Below the pieces are notes generated by a model. That model did no database searches. It worked only from the letters and a program-made list of their open reading frames with translations, and had not been told where the DNA came from. From Phycisphaerae bacterium (GTDB lineage Bacteria; Planctomycetota; Phycisphaerae; Tepidisphaerales; Tepidisphaeraceae), in contig JACMJD010000607.1 of the NCBI GenBank assembly GCA_014380825.1, positions 1-10,472 on the forward strand: a DNA stretch of 10,472 nt, read 5' to 3'. The position numbers were made by a program, and so were the translations under genes. The stretch's first letter is position 1, and the number at the start of each line of letters is the position of its first letter. Shown here piece after piece: positions 1-7,288 of this stretch.

Positions 1-1143
1 CGTTCATACAACGAAGGTGAGTATCCGCAGAAGCTGGCCGAGGCGCAGCGGAACCTGGAGATGGCGAAGATCACCCTTCGTAAGCAGGAACAGAATCTGG
101 CGCAGACGCGCAACCTGCTGGAGCGCGGTTACGTCACCAGCACCGACATGGAAAAGGCCCAGCTCGATCGCGTGACGGCCCAGAACGATTTTGAAAAGAA
201 AACCACCGAGCTGCGCGTGCTGACCGATTACACGCACGAAAAGGAAGAGGCCGACAAGCAGAACAAAGTCGCGCAGGCGGAAAAGAAAGTCGCGCGGACA
301 AATTCGGAAAACGCCAGCAACCTGGCGCAGAAGATCGCGGATGAACAGACGAAAGAGCAGTCGCTGCTGATCCAGCGGGCGACGCTCGATCACTGGCATC
401 AGGAAGAAGAATCCTGCACGCTTCGCGCACCGTCGGAAGGCATGGTCGTGTACGGATCGAGCGTCAACACGATGTTTTATCGCGAATCGCCCATCCAGGC
501 GGGCGCGAAGATCATGCAGCAGCAATTGCTGGCGCGATTGCCGGATACAAGTACGATGAAGGTCGTCGCGCGCATCGCCGAATCGAACGCCGCCAAGCTG
601 CGGATCGACAAGGACAATTGGATGCGCGCCACCGTGAAAATCCAAAGCACCGGCGAAGTGGTGCCGGCCACGGTGACGTCGGTCAGCGTGTTGCCCGACA
701 ACACAATGCGGTGGATGAATCCGGATCTGAAGGAATATCCGGTCGATGTCACGCTCGATCGCACGCCCGCCGGGCTCAAGCCGGGCGCGAGCGCGACGGT
801 GGAGATCCTGGTGCAGCATCTGGACGATGTGCTCACCGCGCCGCTCGGCGCGATCTATTCGCTCGGCACGGATCAGTACGCGTTCGTGCGCGATGGCTCG
901 CGCGTCAAGCCGGTGAAGCTGACGCTCGGCGCGACGAACGATACCGTCGCGCAGATCAAAGACGGTCTCCAACTCGGCGATGAGGTGCTCGTGCTGCAAC
1001 TCGGTCAAGGCCAGAAGCTGCTTGAAGCGGCGGGCATCAAGTCAAGCCCCGGAGGCCCAGCGAGCGACAAATCGCCCGCTACGCAACCCACCGTCCCCGG
1101 CGACCGCGTCGCCGAGACACCGACAGCACCGCAGCGATCATAA
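1..1143 (+). CDS. HlyD/MacA-type periplasmic adaptor (membrane fusion) protein, 5' partial
   Basis: The frame is open from the first base, so the N-terminus (membrane anchor and first lipoyl half) lies outside the window; 380 codons remain, ending in TAA. Residues 1 to about 135 are charged and alanine/glutamine-rich, as in the alpha-helical hairpin of efflux adaptors. A second lipoyl half follows (CTLRAPSEGMVVYG, about residues 139-152), then a beta-barrel region with MNPDLKEYPVDV and TPAGLKPGASATVEIL, and a membrane-proximal domain ending near LLEAAGIKSS. The protein is closely similar along its whole visible length to the adaptor at 1845-3713, so the two are tandem paralogs. In this family the protein links an inner-membrane ABC or RND pump to an outer-membrane channel; the pump here is not visible and the substrate is unknown. 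The last 30 or so residues form a Pro/Thr-rich tail whose DNA is also the antisense end of the PEP-CTERM fragment. Family assignment is firm; the exporter type is not. Confidence 0.9.
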   Translation, partial: RSYNEGEYPQKLAEAQRNLEMAKITLRKQEQNLAQTRNLLERGYVTSTDMEKAQLDRVTAQNDFEKKTTELRVLTDYTHEKEEADKQNKVAQAEKKVARTNSENASNLAQKIADEQTKEQSLLIQRATLDHWHQEEESCTLRAPSEGMVVYGSSVNTMFYRESPIQAGAKIMQQQLLARLPDTSTMKVVARIAESNAAKLRIDKDNWMRATVKIQSTGEVVPATVTSVSVLPDNTMRWMNPDLKEYPVDVTLDRTPAGLKPGASATVEILVQHLDDVLTAPLGAIYSLGTDQYAFVRDGSRVKPVKLTLGATNDTVAQIKDGLQLGDEVLVLQLGQGQKLLEAAGIKSSPGGPASDKSPATQPTVPGDRVAETPTAPQRS

Positions 1144-1573
1144 CGACGATCGCGCCGCTCGGTTCTGGCACCGTGACGCGCAGGTCGTACAACCCCCACG
1201 TGTCGGCGGCCCCGCTCGTTAGATCTCCCAGCGGTCGCAGCCGCAGATTCGCGACAAAGCTGCGGTCATTTTCGAACGTCCCGCCAAACCCGCCGTCCGA
1301 AGGAGGAACCAGTATCCGAGCTTGAATCAATTGCATGCCGTCAACGATGTCGCCCGGTCCGATCACGCGGACGAGCTGGTCCTCGGCGGCGAGATACGCG
1401 TAGAGCGTGGAGTTCGATACACCGCGGAATGGGTCGGGCAGCTCGACGGTGGCGAGCACGTCGCCGTTGTCGTTGATCGCGTCGGATCCGTTGAAGTCGA
1501 CGACCGATTCGGGCGCTTGGCCGGGAAACTGCGCGAGGACCAAAGTCCTCGCCGGACATCGTACGATGCGCAT
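1079..1573 (-). CDS. PEP-CTERM sorting-domain protein, probable N-terminally truncated remnant
   Basis: This 164-residue minus-strand ORF ends with a textbook PEP-CTERM tail: VPEPSG, a hydrophobic stretch (AIVVMIAAVLSV), then an arginine cluster (SRRRGRRGR). Such tails direct exported proteins to exosortase processing. The body carries DAINDNGDVLATVEL and a second block VDGMQLIQARI...FENDRSFVANLRL, resembling the repeat unit of planctomycete surface proteins with NxxGxxxF-like repeats. The ATG at 1573 has a good GGAG seven bases upstream, rare in this window, but no signal peptide follows it, and the frame is closed by TAG at 1631-1633. Neither other minus frame upstream supplies a recognisable signal peptide. 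Family members normally need an export signal and are longer, so this looks like the 3' remnant of a larger gene. It overlaps the first adaptor gene by 65 bp tail to tail. Alternatively it is a live gene whose product is simply not exported. The PEP-CTERM tail is clear; the repeat family is a recognition from memory. Confidence 0.6.
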   Translation of the reverse strand: MRIVRCPARTLVLAQFPGQAPESVVDFNGSDAINDNGDVLATVELPDPFRGVSNSTLYAYLAAEDQLVRVIGPGDIVDGMQLIQARILVPPSDGGFGGTFENDRSFVANLRLRPLGDLTSGAADTWGLYDLRVTVPEPSGAIVVMIAAVLSVSRRRGRRGRWVA

Positions 1574-1729
1574 GATTTCGCTCCATCCAAGGGTGTGAAT
1601 CAGGGGTGTCTGGCAGCGAAGGACGTGATCCTATCGGACGGGAAAGCGAATCCACAACGCCATAAATGTGAGCCGAGCCACGCTTCGGGGCCGAATAAAC
1701 GGACTTGGGCGCCTCGACGAGGGCAATCC

Positions 1730-1758
1730 GTGAAACGCGCGCCAAATCGTCGTATAGT
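1730..1758 (+). promoter_or_regulatory. Candidate sigma-70-type promoter for the second adaptor gene
   Basis: A -35-like GTGAAA (1730-1735; four of six matches to TTGACA) is separated by 17 bases from a -10-like TATAGT (1753-1758; five of six matches to TATAAT). Transcription would start near 1765 and give a leader of about 80 bases before the ATG at 1845. The leader is pyrimidine-rich just before the start and shows no Shine-Dalgarno sequence. The rest of the gap between 1574 and 1844 holds nothing else I can recognise: no tRNA, riboswitch or strong hairpin. This is a consensus match by eye only, and planctomycete promoter consensus is less well established. Confidence 0.35.
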
Positions 1759-1844
1759 ATGTCAGTTCGAATCGTTGCCCGCGGCCCGCAGATCCGCCGG
1801 CTTTTCGTGTCGTCGGCGTTCTACTATTTCAATCTGTTCACCTC

Positions 1845-3713
1845 ATGGAATTGATCGCAATCCCTACCGCCGTTTCTGCCGGCCAACGCAAATGGATTTT
1901 GTGGCTGCTTGCGCCAATCGGTGCTCTGCTGATCCTGGGCGTGTTCTGGCTGATCACCTCGCGCGTCGGAACCGGAACCGGGCTCAGCGCGGGCGGCAGT
2001 TTCTACAACGTCCACCCGATCGACATGAACGTGACGATCGCCAAGGACGGTGAACTGGCGGCGGTCAACAACGTCGAAATCCTCTGCCGAGTCGAAGGCC
2101 AGACGACCGTGCAGACGCTGATCAAGGAAGGCTCGTTCGTCAAGAAGGGCGACATCATCATCACGCTCGATTCGAGCGCGATCAAACAGAAGATCGAAGA
2201 CACGACGCTGGAGCTGCAAAAGGCGCAAGCGGATCTGACCAGCGCGCAGGAGATGCGCGAGATTCAGGTCAGCCAGAACAACGCAAACCTCGAGGCCGCG
2301 CAAGTGGCGCTCACGCTGGCGAAGCTGGATTTGCAGGGATACATCGAAGGCACGTATCCGCAGCAGGTCGCCAAAGCGACCAGCGATGTTGAGCTGGCCA
2401 GGCTGGCGTTGAAGAATAAGCAGGAGAGTCTGGCGCAGACGCGGGCGCTGTTCACGAAAGGGTTTGTCACCGCGACGGACATCAAGACGGCCGAGCAGGA
2501 CATCGTGAAAACGACCGCCGACGTCACCACCGCCGAGAACGCGCTGGATGTGCTGACCAAGTACACGCACGAATCCGACCTAGCCAGCAAGAGGAACGCG
2601 CTGAGCCAGGCGGAGCAGAAGCTGATTCGCACCGAAAAGGAAAACGCCGCCAACTTCACCCAGAAGAACGCCGACGTGCAGGCGAAAGACCAGGGCCTGG
2701 AAGTGCTGAAGCGTCGCATGGAGCGCTATCAGGAACAGTTGGCCGCGTGCACGATCATCGCGCCGACGGATGGATTGGTCGTGTACGCGACGTCGGGCGA
2801 TCGCAACGCACAGAGCGCGTTGCAGGAAGGCGCTCAGGTGCGCGAACGGCAGGCGCTGGTGAAGCTGCCTGAAACATCGAGCATGAAGGCCGTCGTCCGC
2901 GTCGGCGAAGCGCACGTCTGGAAATTGCGTGAAGGCCAGCGCGCTCGGATGAAGCTGTCCAGCGGCGCGATGATCGAAGGCACGCTTACTTCAATCAGCG
3001 TGCTGGCGGACAACACGCAGCGCTGGATGAACCCGGACGTGAAAGAATTTCCCGTCGATCTGGTGCTCGATCAAACGCCGGCGGGTTTGAAGCCGGGCAT
3101 GCGCGTGGACTGCGAGATCTTGATCGACCGCGTCGAAAGCGTGCTGGGCGTTCCGCTGGCGAGCATTTTCTCGGCGGATGGAAAGAGCTACGTCTTTGCT
3201 CGCACCGGCGATGGCGCGACCAAGCCGGTCGAGATCAAGCTCGGGAAGGTCAACAACGAATACGCCGAGGTGAAGGAAGGGCTGACGAGCGGCCAGGAGG
3301 TGAAGTTCCTTCAGATCGGTGAAGGTTCGGAACTGCTGGCACGGGCGGGGATCAAATTCTCGACCGAAGGAACCGATCGCGGATTCACCGGCGGCGCGAA
3401 GGGCAATCGTCGCACAGCTGGCAGCGGCGTTCCCGGCGTCGGCGCGGCAGGCGCGAACGCAGAAAACTCCGGCGCGGCTGCGCCGGCAAATCCGAATGCC
3501 GCGGCAGTGGCGCCGCCAGGCGCGGAAGTGAATCCAGCCGGCAATAGCGGAACCGGCAGCGAAGGATCACCACGACCCGGCGGTGGTCGACGAGGCGGCG
3601 GTGGACGGCGCGGTGGCGGAAACGGTGGCGCGGCGCCGGGCGGCGGCAATCCGGGCGGCGATCCTTCAGCCCCCAGCGGCGCACCGGCAGGCAGCGACGC
3701 GCCGAAGAAATAG
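1845..3713 (+). CDS. HlyD/MacA-type periplasmic adaptor protein with long disordered C-terminal tail
   Basis: This 622-residue protein is a complete efflux adaptor. A single membrane anchor (WILWLLAPIGALLILGVFWL, about residues 18-37) follows a short cytoplasmic N-terminus. The first lipoyl half lies at about residues 80-115 (VKKGDIIITLDSS), a long Gln/Ala/Lys-rich coiled-coil hairpin at about 115-300, the second lipoyl half near CTIIAPTDGLVVYA (about 302-315), a beta-barrel at about 340-430 (MNPDVKEFPVDL, TPAGLKPGMRVDCEIL), and a membrane-proximal domain to about 505. Residues from about 507 to the end are a low-complexity Gly/Ala/Pro/Asn tail with Arg-Gly clusters. The ATG at 1845 is chosen because the anchor starts shortly after it; no Shine-Dalgarno precedes it. 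It is a paralog of the truncated gene at the left edge. The role would be to bridge an inner-membrane transporter and an outer-membrane channel across the periplasm. The 60-base gap to the next gene has no strong terminator, so read-through is possible. Transported substrate unknown. Confidence 0.92.
   Translation: MELIAIPTAVSAGQRKWILWLLAPIGALLILGVFWLITSRVGTGTGLSAGGSFYNVHPIDMNVTIAKDGELAAVNNVEILCRVEGQTTVQTLIKEGSFVKKGDIIITLDSSAIKQKIEDTTLELQKAQADLTSAQEMREIQVSQNNANLEAAQVALTLAKLDLQGYIEGTYPQQVAKATSDVELARLALKNKQESLAQTRALFTKGFVTATDIKTAEQDIVKTTADVTTAENALDVLTKYTHESDLASKRNALSQAEQKLIRTEKENAANFTQKNADVQAKDQGLEVLKRRMERYQEQLAACTIIAPTDGLVVYATSGDRNAQSALQEGAQVRERQALVKLPETSSMKAVVRVGEAHVWKLREGQRARMKLSSGAMIEGTLTSISVLADNTQRWMNPDVKEFPVDLVLDQTPAGLKPGMRVDCEILIDRVESVLGVPLASIFSADGKSYVFARTGDGATKPVEIKLGKVNNEYAEVKEGLTSGQEVKFLQIGEGSELLARAGIKFSTEGTDRGFTGGAKGNRRTAGSGVPGVGAAGANAENSGAAAPANPNAAAVAPPGAEVNPAGNSGTGSEGSPRPGGGRRGGGGRRGGGNGGAAPGGGNPGGDPSAPSGAPAGSDAPKK
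3570..3665 (+). repeat. GGC/GGT-rich low-complexity tract encoding an Arg-Gly-rich tail
   Basis: Within the 3' end of the second adaptor gene the codons are dominated by GGC and GGT interrupted by CGA/CGG/CGC. They encode clusters such as PGGGRRGGGGRRGGGNGG (from about residue 577). This resembles RGG-type disordered segments. Such triplet-rich DNA is prone to slippage, and the truncated paralog upstream has no counterpart, only a shorter Pro/Thr-rich tail. Confidence 0.75.
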
Positions 3714-3773
3714 CGTCGCGGCTGGGACCGCAATTCCAGATTCAATGTCGAACCGCGAGCACTTCCGGCGGCG

Positions 3774-5399
3774 ATGCAAATTCTCCCGTGGATTACGTTC
3801 GCATTGGTCGCCGCTGTCGGGCTTACTCCACCGAGTCGAAGAATCGGCAGCCAGATTTGGCGAATGATGTCGCGCCTGGCGATTCGCCCGCTCGCGGCAG
3901 CGGCGGCGATTTTCGCGTTCACGTTTACACTGGGCGCGTTGTTGCCTGTGCTAGGCCGAGCGCCGATCCCGAGCGTTCACGATGAGTTCGCAAATCTTCA
4001 CGCCGCCGACACGTTCGCGCACGGGCGATTGACAAACCCGACTCCGCGCCATTGGGAACATTTCGAAACCGTGCACGAGCTGATGCGTCCAACGTACGCA
4101 TCGAAGTTCCCGCCCGGCGAAGGACTCATGCTCGCGGTTGGACAGTGGCTGGGAAGCGCGGCGATCGGTGCAGTCATCGCCAGCGCGTTGGCGGCGGTCG
4201 TGATCTTCTTCGCCATGCGCGAATGGATCTCGCCACGATGGGCGCTGCGGACTGGAATCCTGACCGCGATGCATCCGCTGTTCTTCCAGTGGGGCCAGAG
4301 TTACTGGGGCGGTAACGTCGCGATGATCGGCAGCGGCCTGATCTTCGCCGGCGCGGGTCGGTGGATGCGGCGAGCGGATTTGCGTAGCGGCATTCTGGTT
4401 GGTCTGGGTCTGTGTGTATTTGCCATCAGCCGCCCGTTCGAAGGGCTGATCGTCGCGACGCTGCTCGGCGCGGTCGTGCTGTGGCACACGCATCGTCGAC
4501 CGCGCGCGATGCTGGGGCCCGCATTGGCGATGCTCGCCGTCCTGATTCCCGGGATGATGTGGCTGGCATATTACAACCACCGTATCACCGGCGATTTCTC
4601 CCGGCTGCCATGGGTCGAATATGCCGACCAAGCCATGTCCACGCCGATCTTCGTGGGTCAGTCGCTTCCGGCACTGCCCGATTATCGGCACGACAAGCTG
4701 CGGCAGTTTCACGCCGGATACGAGCGAGTGGAGTTTGAGCGGCAGCAGCGCGTCGGCTATCTCGGGCGGTTGTGGACCGCGTTGCGTGAAGTCGGTGAGC
4801 ATTGGTTCAATCCTCCGGTGCTCGGGCTGCTTCTGCCCTGCGCTGCGATCGCCATCGCCAGGAGCCGCGCCGCGCGGATCGGCGTTTCCCTGTTTGTCGG
4901 CCTGCTGCTGCTGCATCCGGCGCTCACGCCATGGATTCGTCCGCAATACCTGGCGGCGGCCGGCGCGGGGTTCGTCGCCGTGATTGTGCAATCGATGCGC
5001 GCGCTTAACCGGTGGTCGAGGTTCGGTCCCGCGTTGGTCGCGGGAATTATCGCGGCGCAGTTTGCAACGACGGGAGTGACGATCGCGCAGAAGCTCGCGA
5101 ACGATTCTCCGCCGGGCATCGCACGAGAGAACATCGTTCGCCGGCTCCGCGATCTGCCCGGCCCGGATTTGGTGCTGGTGCGCTATTCGCCGGCGGTGCA
5201 GTCGATCTTCGAATGGGTTTACAACGACGCCGATATCGAGGCATCGGACATCGTGTTTGCGCGATCGATCGATTCGGAATCCGATCGAGCGTTGCTCGCG
5301 GACTTTGCGGATCGATCCTGGTGGCTGTTGTCGATCGACGGAACCACGATGGATTTTAACCGGTTGATCCTGCCGGCGACGAAGCCGCTCACGGAATGA
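3774..5399 (+). CDS. Polytopic membrane protein of an uncharacterised GT-C glycosyltransferase-like family
   Basis: This 541-residue protein has many hydrophobic segments and no soluble domain of note. After the first long membrane helix (about residues 42-62), the periplasmic loop carries an acidic pair HDEF (D70, E71), the position where GT-C glycosyltransferases hold their catalytic acid. It continues with YASKFPPGEG (about 109-117), GQSYWGG (174-180) and SRPFEG (219-224). I recognise this set of motifs from a widespread family of bacterial membrane proteins usually left as hypothetical; a lipid-linked sugar donor is an inference. The ATG at 3774 begins a hydrophobic N-terminus; in-frame ATGs at 3864 and 3867 (residues 31 and 32, just before SRLAIRPLAA) are credible alternatives, and none has a clear Shine-Dalgarno. 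Its TGA overlaps the ATG of the next gene (ATGA), implying translational coupling and a shared role with that glycosyltransferase. The C-terminal 100 residues look like a soluble periplasmic domain. Confidence 0.85.
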   Translation: MQILPWITFALVAAVGLTPPSRRIGSQIWRMMSRLAIRPLAAAAAIFAFTFTLGALLPVLGRAPIPSVHDEFANLHAADTFAHGRLTNPTPRHWEHFETVHELMRPTYASKFPPGEGLMLAVGQWLGSAAIGAVIASALAAVVIFFAMREWISPRWALRTGILTAMHPLFFQWGQSYWGGNVAMIGSGLIFAGAGRWMRRADLRSGILVGLGLCVFAISRPFEGLIVATLLGAVVLWHTHRRPRAMLGPALAMLAVLIPGMMWLAYYNHRITGDFSRLPWVEYADQAMSTPIFVGQSLPALPDYRHDKLRQFHAGYERVEFERQQRVGYLGRLWTALREVGEHWFNPPVLGLLLPCAAIAIARSRAARIGVSLFVGLLLLHPALTPWIRPQYLAAAGAGFVAVIVQSMRALNRWSRFGPALVAGIIAAQFATTGVTIAQKLANDSPPGIARENIVRRLRDLPGPDLVLVRYSPAVQSIFEWVYNDADIEASDIVFARSIDSESDRALLADFADRSWWLLSIDGTTMDFNRLILPATKPLTE

Positions 5400-7288
5400 G
5401 TACGCGTATGCTGAGTGACAACCGCGAATCCGAAGGCAGTTCACCGCGACGGCGCGGCGCGCTGGGAGCGATCGTCGTTTGCGCGGCGTTGGTGTTCGGC
5501 TTCGCGCTGCTGAGCTACTCGGCGGTGTCCACCAAGTCGGCGACGTTTGATGAGCCGTATCACTTCGCCGCCGCGTATACGCACGTGTTTGCGAACGACT
5601 ACCGCCTCGATCCGGAAGATCCGCCGCTCTGGAGCTGGCTGGCGATGCTGCCGATCTCGCGCGATGCGTTGCAAACCGCGCCGCTCGAGCTGCGGTGGCA
5701 GCAGGTGATTCGCGACCGGGACGCGGCCCCCGGTTGGGTCGAAGACGTCATGTACCACGTGCCCGGCAATGATGCTGCCGAGCTGATCAACCGATCGCGC
5801 ATGGCGATGACGACGCTCGGAGCGCTGATCGTCGCGCTGGCTTGCGCGATCGCGTGGAAGCTCGCGGGACCGGTCGCCGCGATCGCTGCGGGCGTGTTGC
5901 TCGCACTCGATCCGCTGCTGCTCGGCCACGCGCCGCTCGTGAAGAACGATGTCGCGATCTCGCTGATCACGCTGCTGCTGGCTGGCGCGCTCATCGCGAC
6001 GATGTCGCGCGCGACGATCTGGCGGCTGCTCGCCGTCGCGGTGTGCATCGGGTTGGCTCTCTCGACGAAGTTCTCGGGCTTGATGCTGTTCCCGCTGGCG
6101 ATGGCGAGTTTAGGTGTGCGCGCGATCGGCACGCGGCCGTGGAGGTTTCTGTCGCGAGATCTCGTCACCCGTCGCTCGAAGCTCGGCGCGGTTGGCGTGT
6201 TCGCGATCGCCGCCGCGCCGATCGCCTGGGCGATCATCTGGGCGAGTTATGGGTTTCGATATTCGCCAACGCCGCAGCGCGATGTCGTGCTGGATGAGGC
6301 GTACTTCGTCAATCAGGTGCGAATGCGGACACTCGTTGGTGAGCTGGGGCGCGATCCAACGTCCGCCGAGATCGCAGGCTGGCGACCGAACCTCTCGACG
6401 CGCGCCGTGTTGTGGATGAATCGGAATCATCTTCTGCCGAACGCGTACAGCATGGGGTTTCTATTCACGTACGGGGCGACGCAGAGCCGCACCGGCTTTC
6501 TGCTGGGCGAGCTGCGCAATACGGGCTGGTGGTATTACTTCCCGTTGGCGATGCTGTTCAAAACGCCAATGGCGTCGATCGTCGCGGTGGTCGGCACGAT
6601 CATGGTCGCGACTATCGTGAAGATTCGGCGTCGAATCGCGCTCCCAGATCGCGTGCGCGATTTCACGATCTGTCTGCTCGTGCTGGGCGGTGGATACCTT
6701 GTCCTGGCGATGTCGTCGCGCTTGAATATCGGCGTGCGCCATATGCTGCCGATCTACCCGCTGCTGTACATCGCGACCGCGATTGCGTTCGCAATGCTGC
6801 TGGCGCATCGCCGTCGCGTGATGAATGTCGTCGGCAGCGTTCTGGCGATCGTGCTCGCGTTCCAGACGTTCTCGGCTTGGCCGGATTTCATCGCGTTCTT
6901 CAATGCACCCAGCGGCAGCGCGCGGGGCGGACTGCGAATGCTGGGCGATTCGAATCTCGATTGGGGTCAGGATCTTCCATTGCTGGCGGATTGGCAGCGA
7001 CGACACCCGGGGGTGAGACTCTACCTTGCCTATTTCGGCGTGGCGGATCCGGACAGCTATGGCCTGGAATTCGTGAACGTCGGCGGCGCCGCGGCGTCGC
7101 GCCGGCCGCTTGGTGCGCTCAGCGGGCCTGGTGTATTCGCGGTGAGCGCGACACGCTTGCAGGGGATTTATCTACCGCCGGAGCTACGCGAAAAGTACGC
7201 GACGCTGCGCGACATCCGTCCACGCGAAGTGCTGGGCGGCACGATTTATCTCTACGATCACCCGTTCGAGAAATCGTCACGGGATTAG
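5396..7288 (+). CDS. Family 39-type (PMT_2/ArnT-like) membrane glycosyltransferase
   Basis: This 630-residue protein has the layout of dolichyl/polyprenyl-phosphate sugar:acceptor GT-C enzymes. A short cytoplasmic N-terminus precedes one helix (about residues 24-43). A periplasmic loop then carries the acidic pair in TFDEPYHFAAAY (D52, E53) and DPEDPPLW, the usual catalytic site. A second loop motif HAPLVKND (178-185) supplies a further acidic residue typical of the PMT_2 fold. Many helices follow, then TGWWYYFPLAMLFKTP, LNIGVRHMLPIYP, and a C-terminal periplasmic part with DSNLDWGQD (518-526) and YLAYFGVADPDSYG. It most likely moves a sugar from a polyprenyl-phosphate carrier onto a lipid, glycan or protein on the outer face of the inner membrane; the acceptor is unknown. 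It is translationally coupled to the preceding membrane protein (ATGA overlap). Its last 12 bases overlap the end of the convergent gene. The partial gene at 8692 is a paralog sharing all these motifs. Confidence 0.9.
   Translation: MSTRMLSDNRESEGSSPRRRGALGAIVVCAALVFGFALLSYSAVSTKSATFDEPYHFAAAYTHVFANDYRLDPEDPPLWSWLAMLPISRDALQTAPLELRWQQVIRDRDAAPGWVEDVMYHVPGNDAAELINRSRMAMTTLGALIVALACAIAWKLAGPVAAIAAGVLLALDPLLLGHAPLVKNDVAISLITLLLAGALIATMSRATIWRLLAVAVCIGLALSTKFSGLMLFPLAMASLGVRAIGTRPWRFLSRDLVTRRSKLGAVGVFAIAAAPIAWAIIWASYGFRYSPTPQRDVVLDEAYFVNQVRMRTLVGELGRDPTSAEIAGWRPNLSTRAVLWMNRNHLLPNAYSMGFLFTYGATQSRTGFLLGELRNTGWWYYFPLAMLFKTPMASIVAVVGTIMVATIVKIRRRIALPDRVRDFTICLLVLGGGYLVLAMSSRLNIGVRHMLPIYPLLYIATAIAFAMLLAHRRRVMNVVGSVLAIVLAFQTFSAWPDFIAFFNAPSGSARGGLRMLGDSNLDWGQDLPLLADWQRRHPGVRLYLAYFGVADPDSYGLEFVNVGGAAASRRPLGALSGPGVFAVSATRLQGIYLPPELREKYATLRDIRPREVLGGTIYLYDHPFEKSSRD

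Noticed and set aside
4..1008. Long minus-strand open frame (334 codons) antisense to the first adaptor
   Set aside because: Arg/His/Asp-rich translation with no domain motifs; it is the mirror of a strongly supported adaptor and a by-product of GC-rich codon use.
1322..2053. 243-codon plus-strand frame crossing the gap between the adaptors
   Set aside because: It is antisense to the PEP-CTERM fragment, then runs out of frame into the second adaptor; no recognisable domain.
3560..3578. Half match (AGCGAAGGATC) to the REP-like repeat inside the second adaptor tail
   Set aside because: Only one short half is present, with no palindromic partner, in a low-complexity coding stretch; likely chance.
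3714..3773. Possible terminator hairpin (GCGG...CCGC) between the second adaptor and the first membrane gene
   Set aside because: The stem is only four base pairs and no U-run follows.
3951..5444. 497-codon minus-strand open frame antisense to the membrane protein at 3774
   Set aside because: Composition is Arg/Gln/His-rich without hydrophobic segments or motifs, while the plus strand encodes a clear membrane protein.
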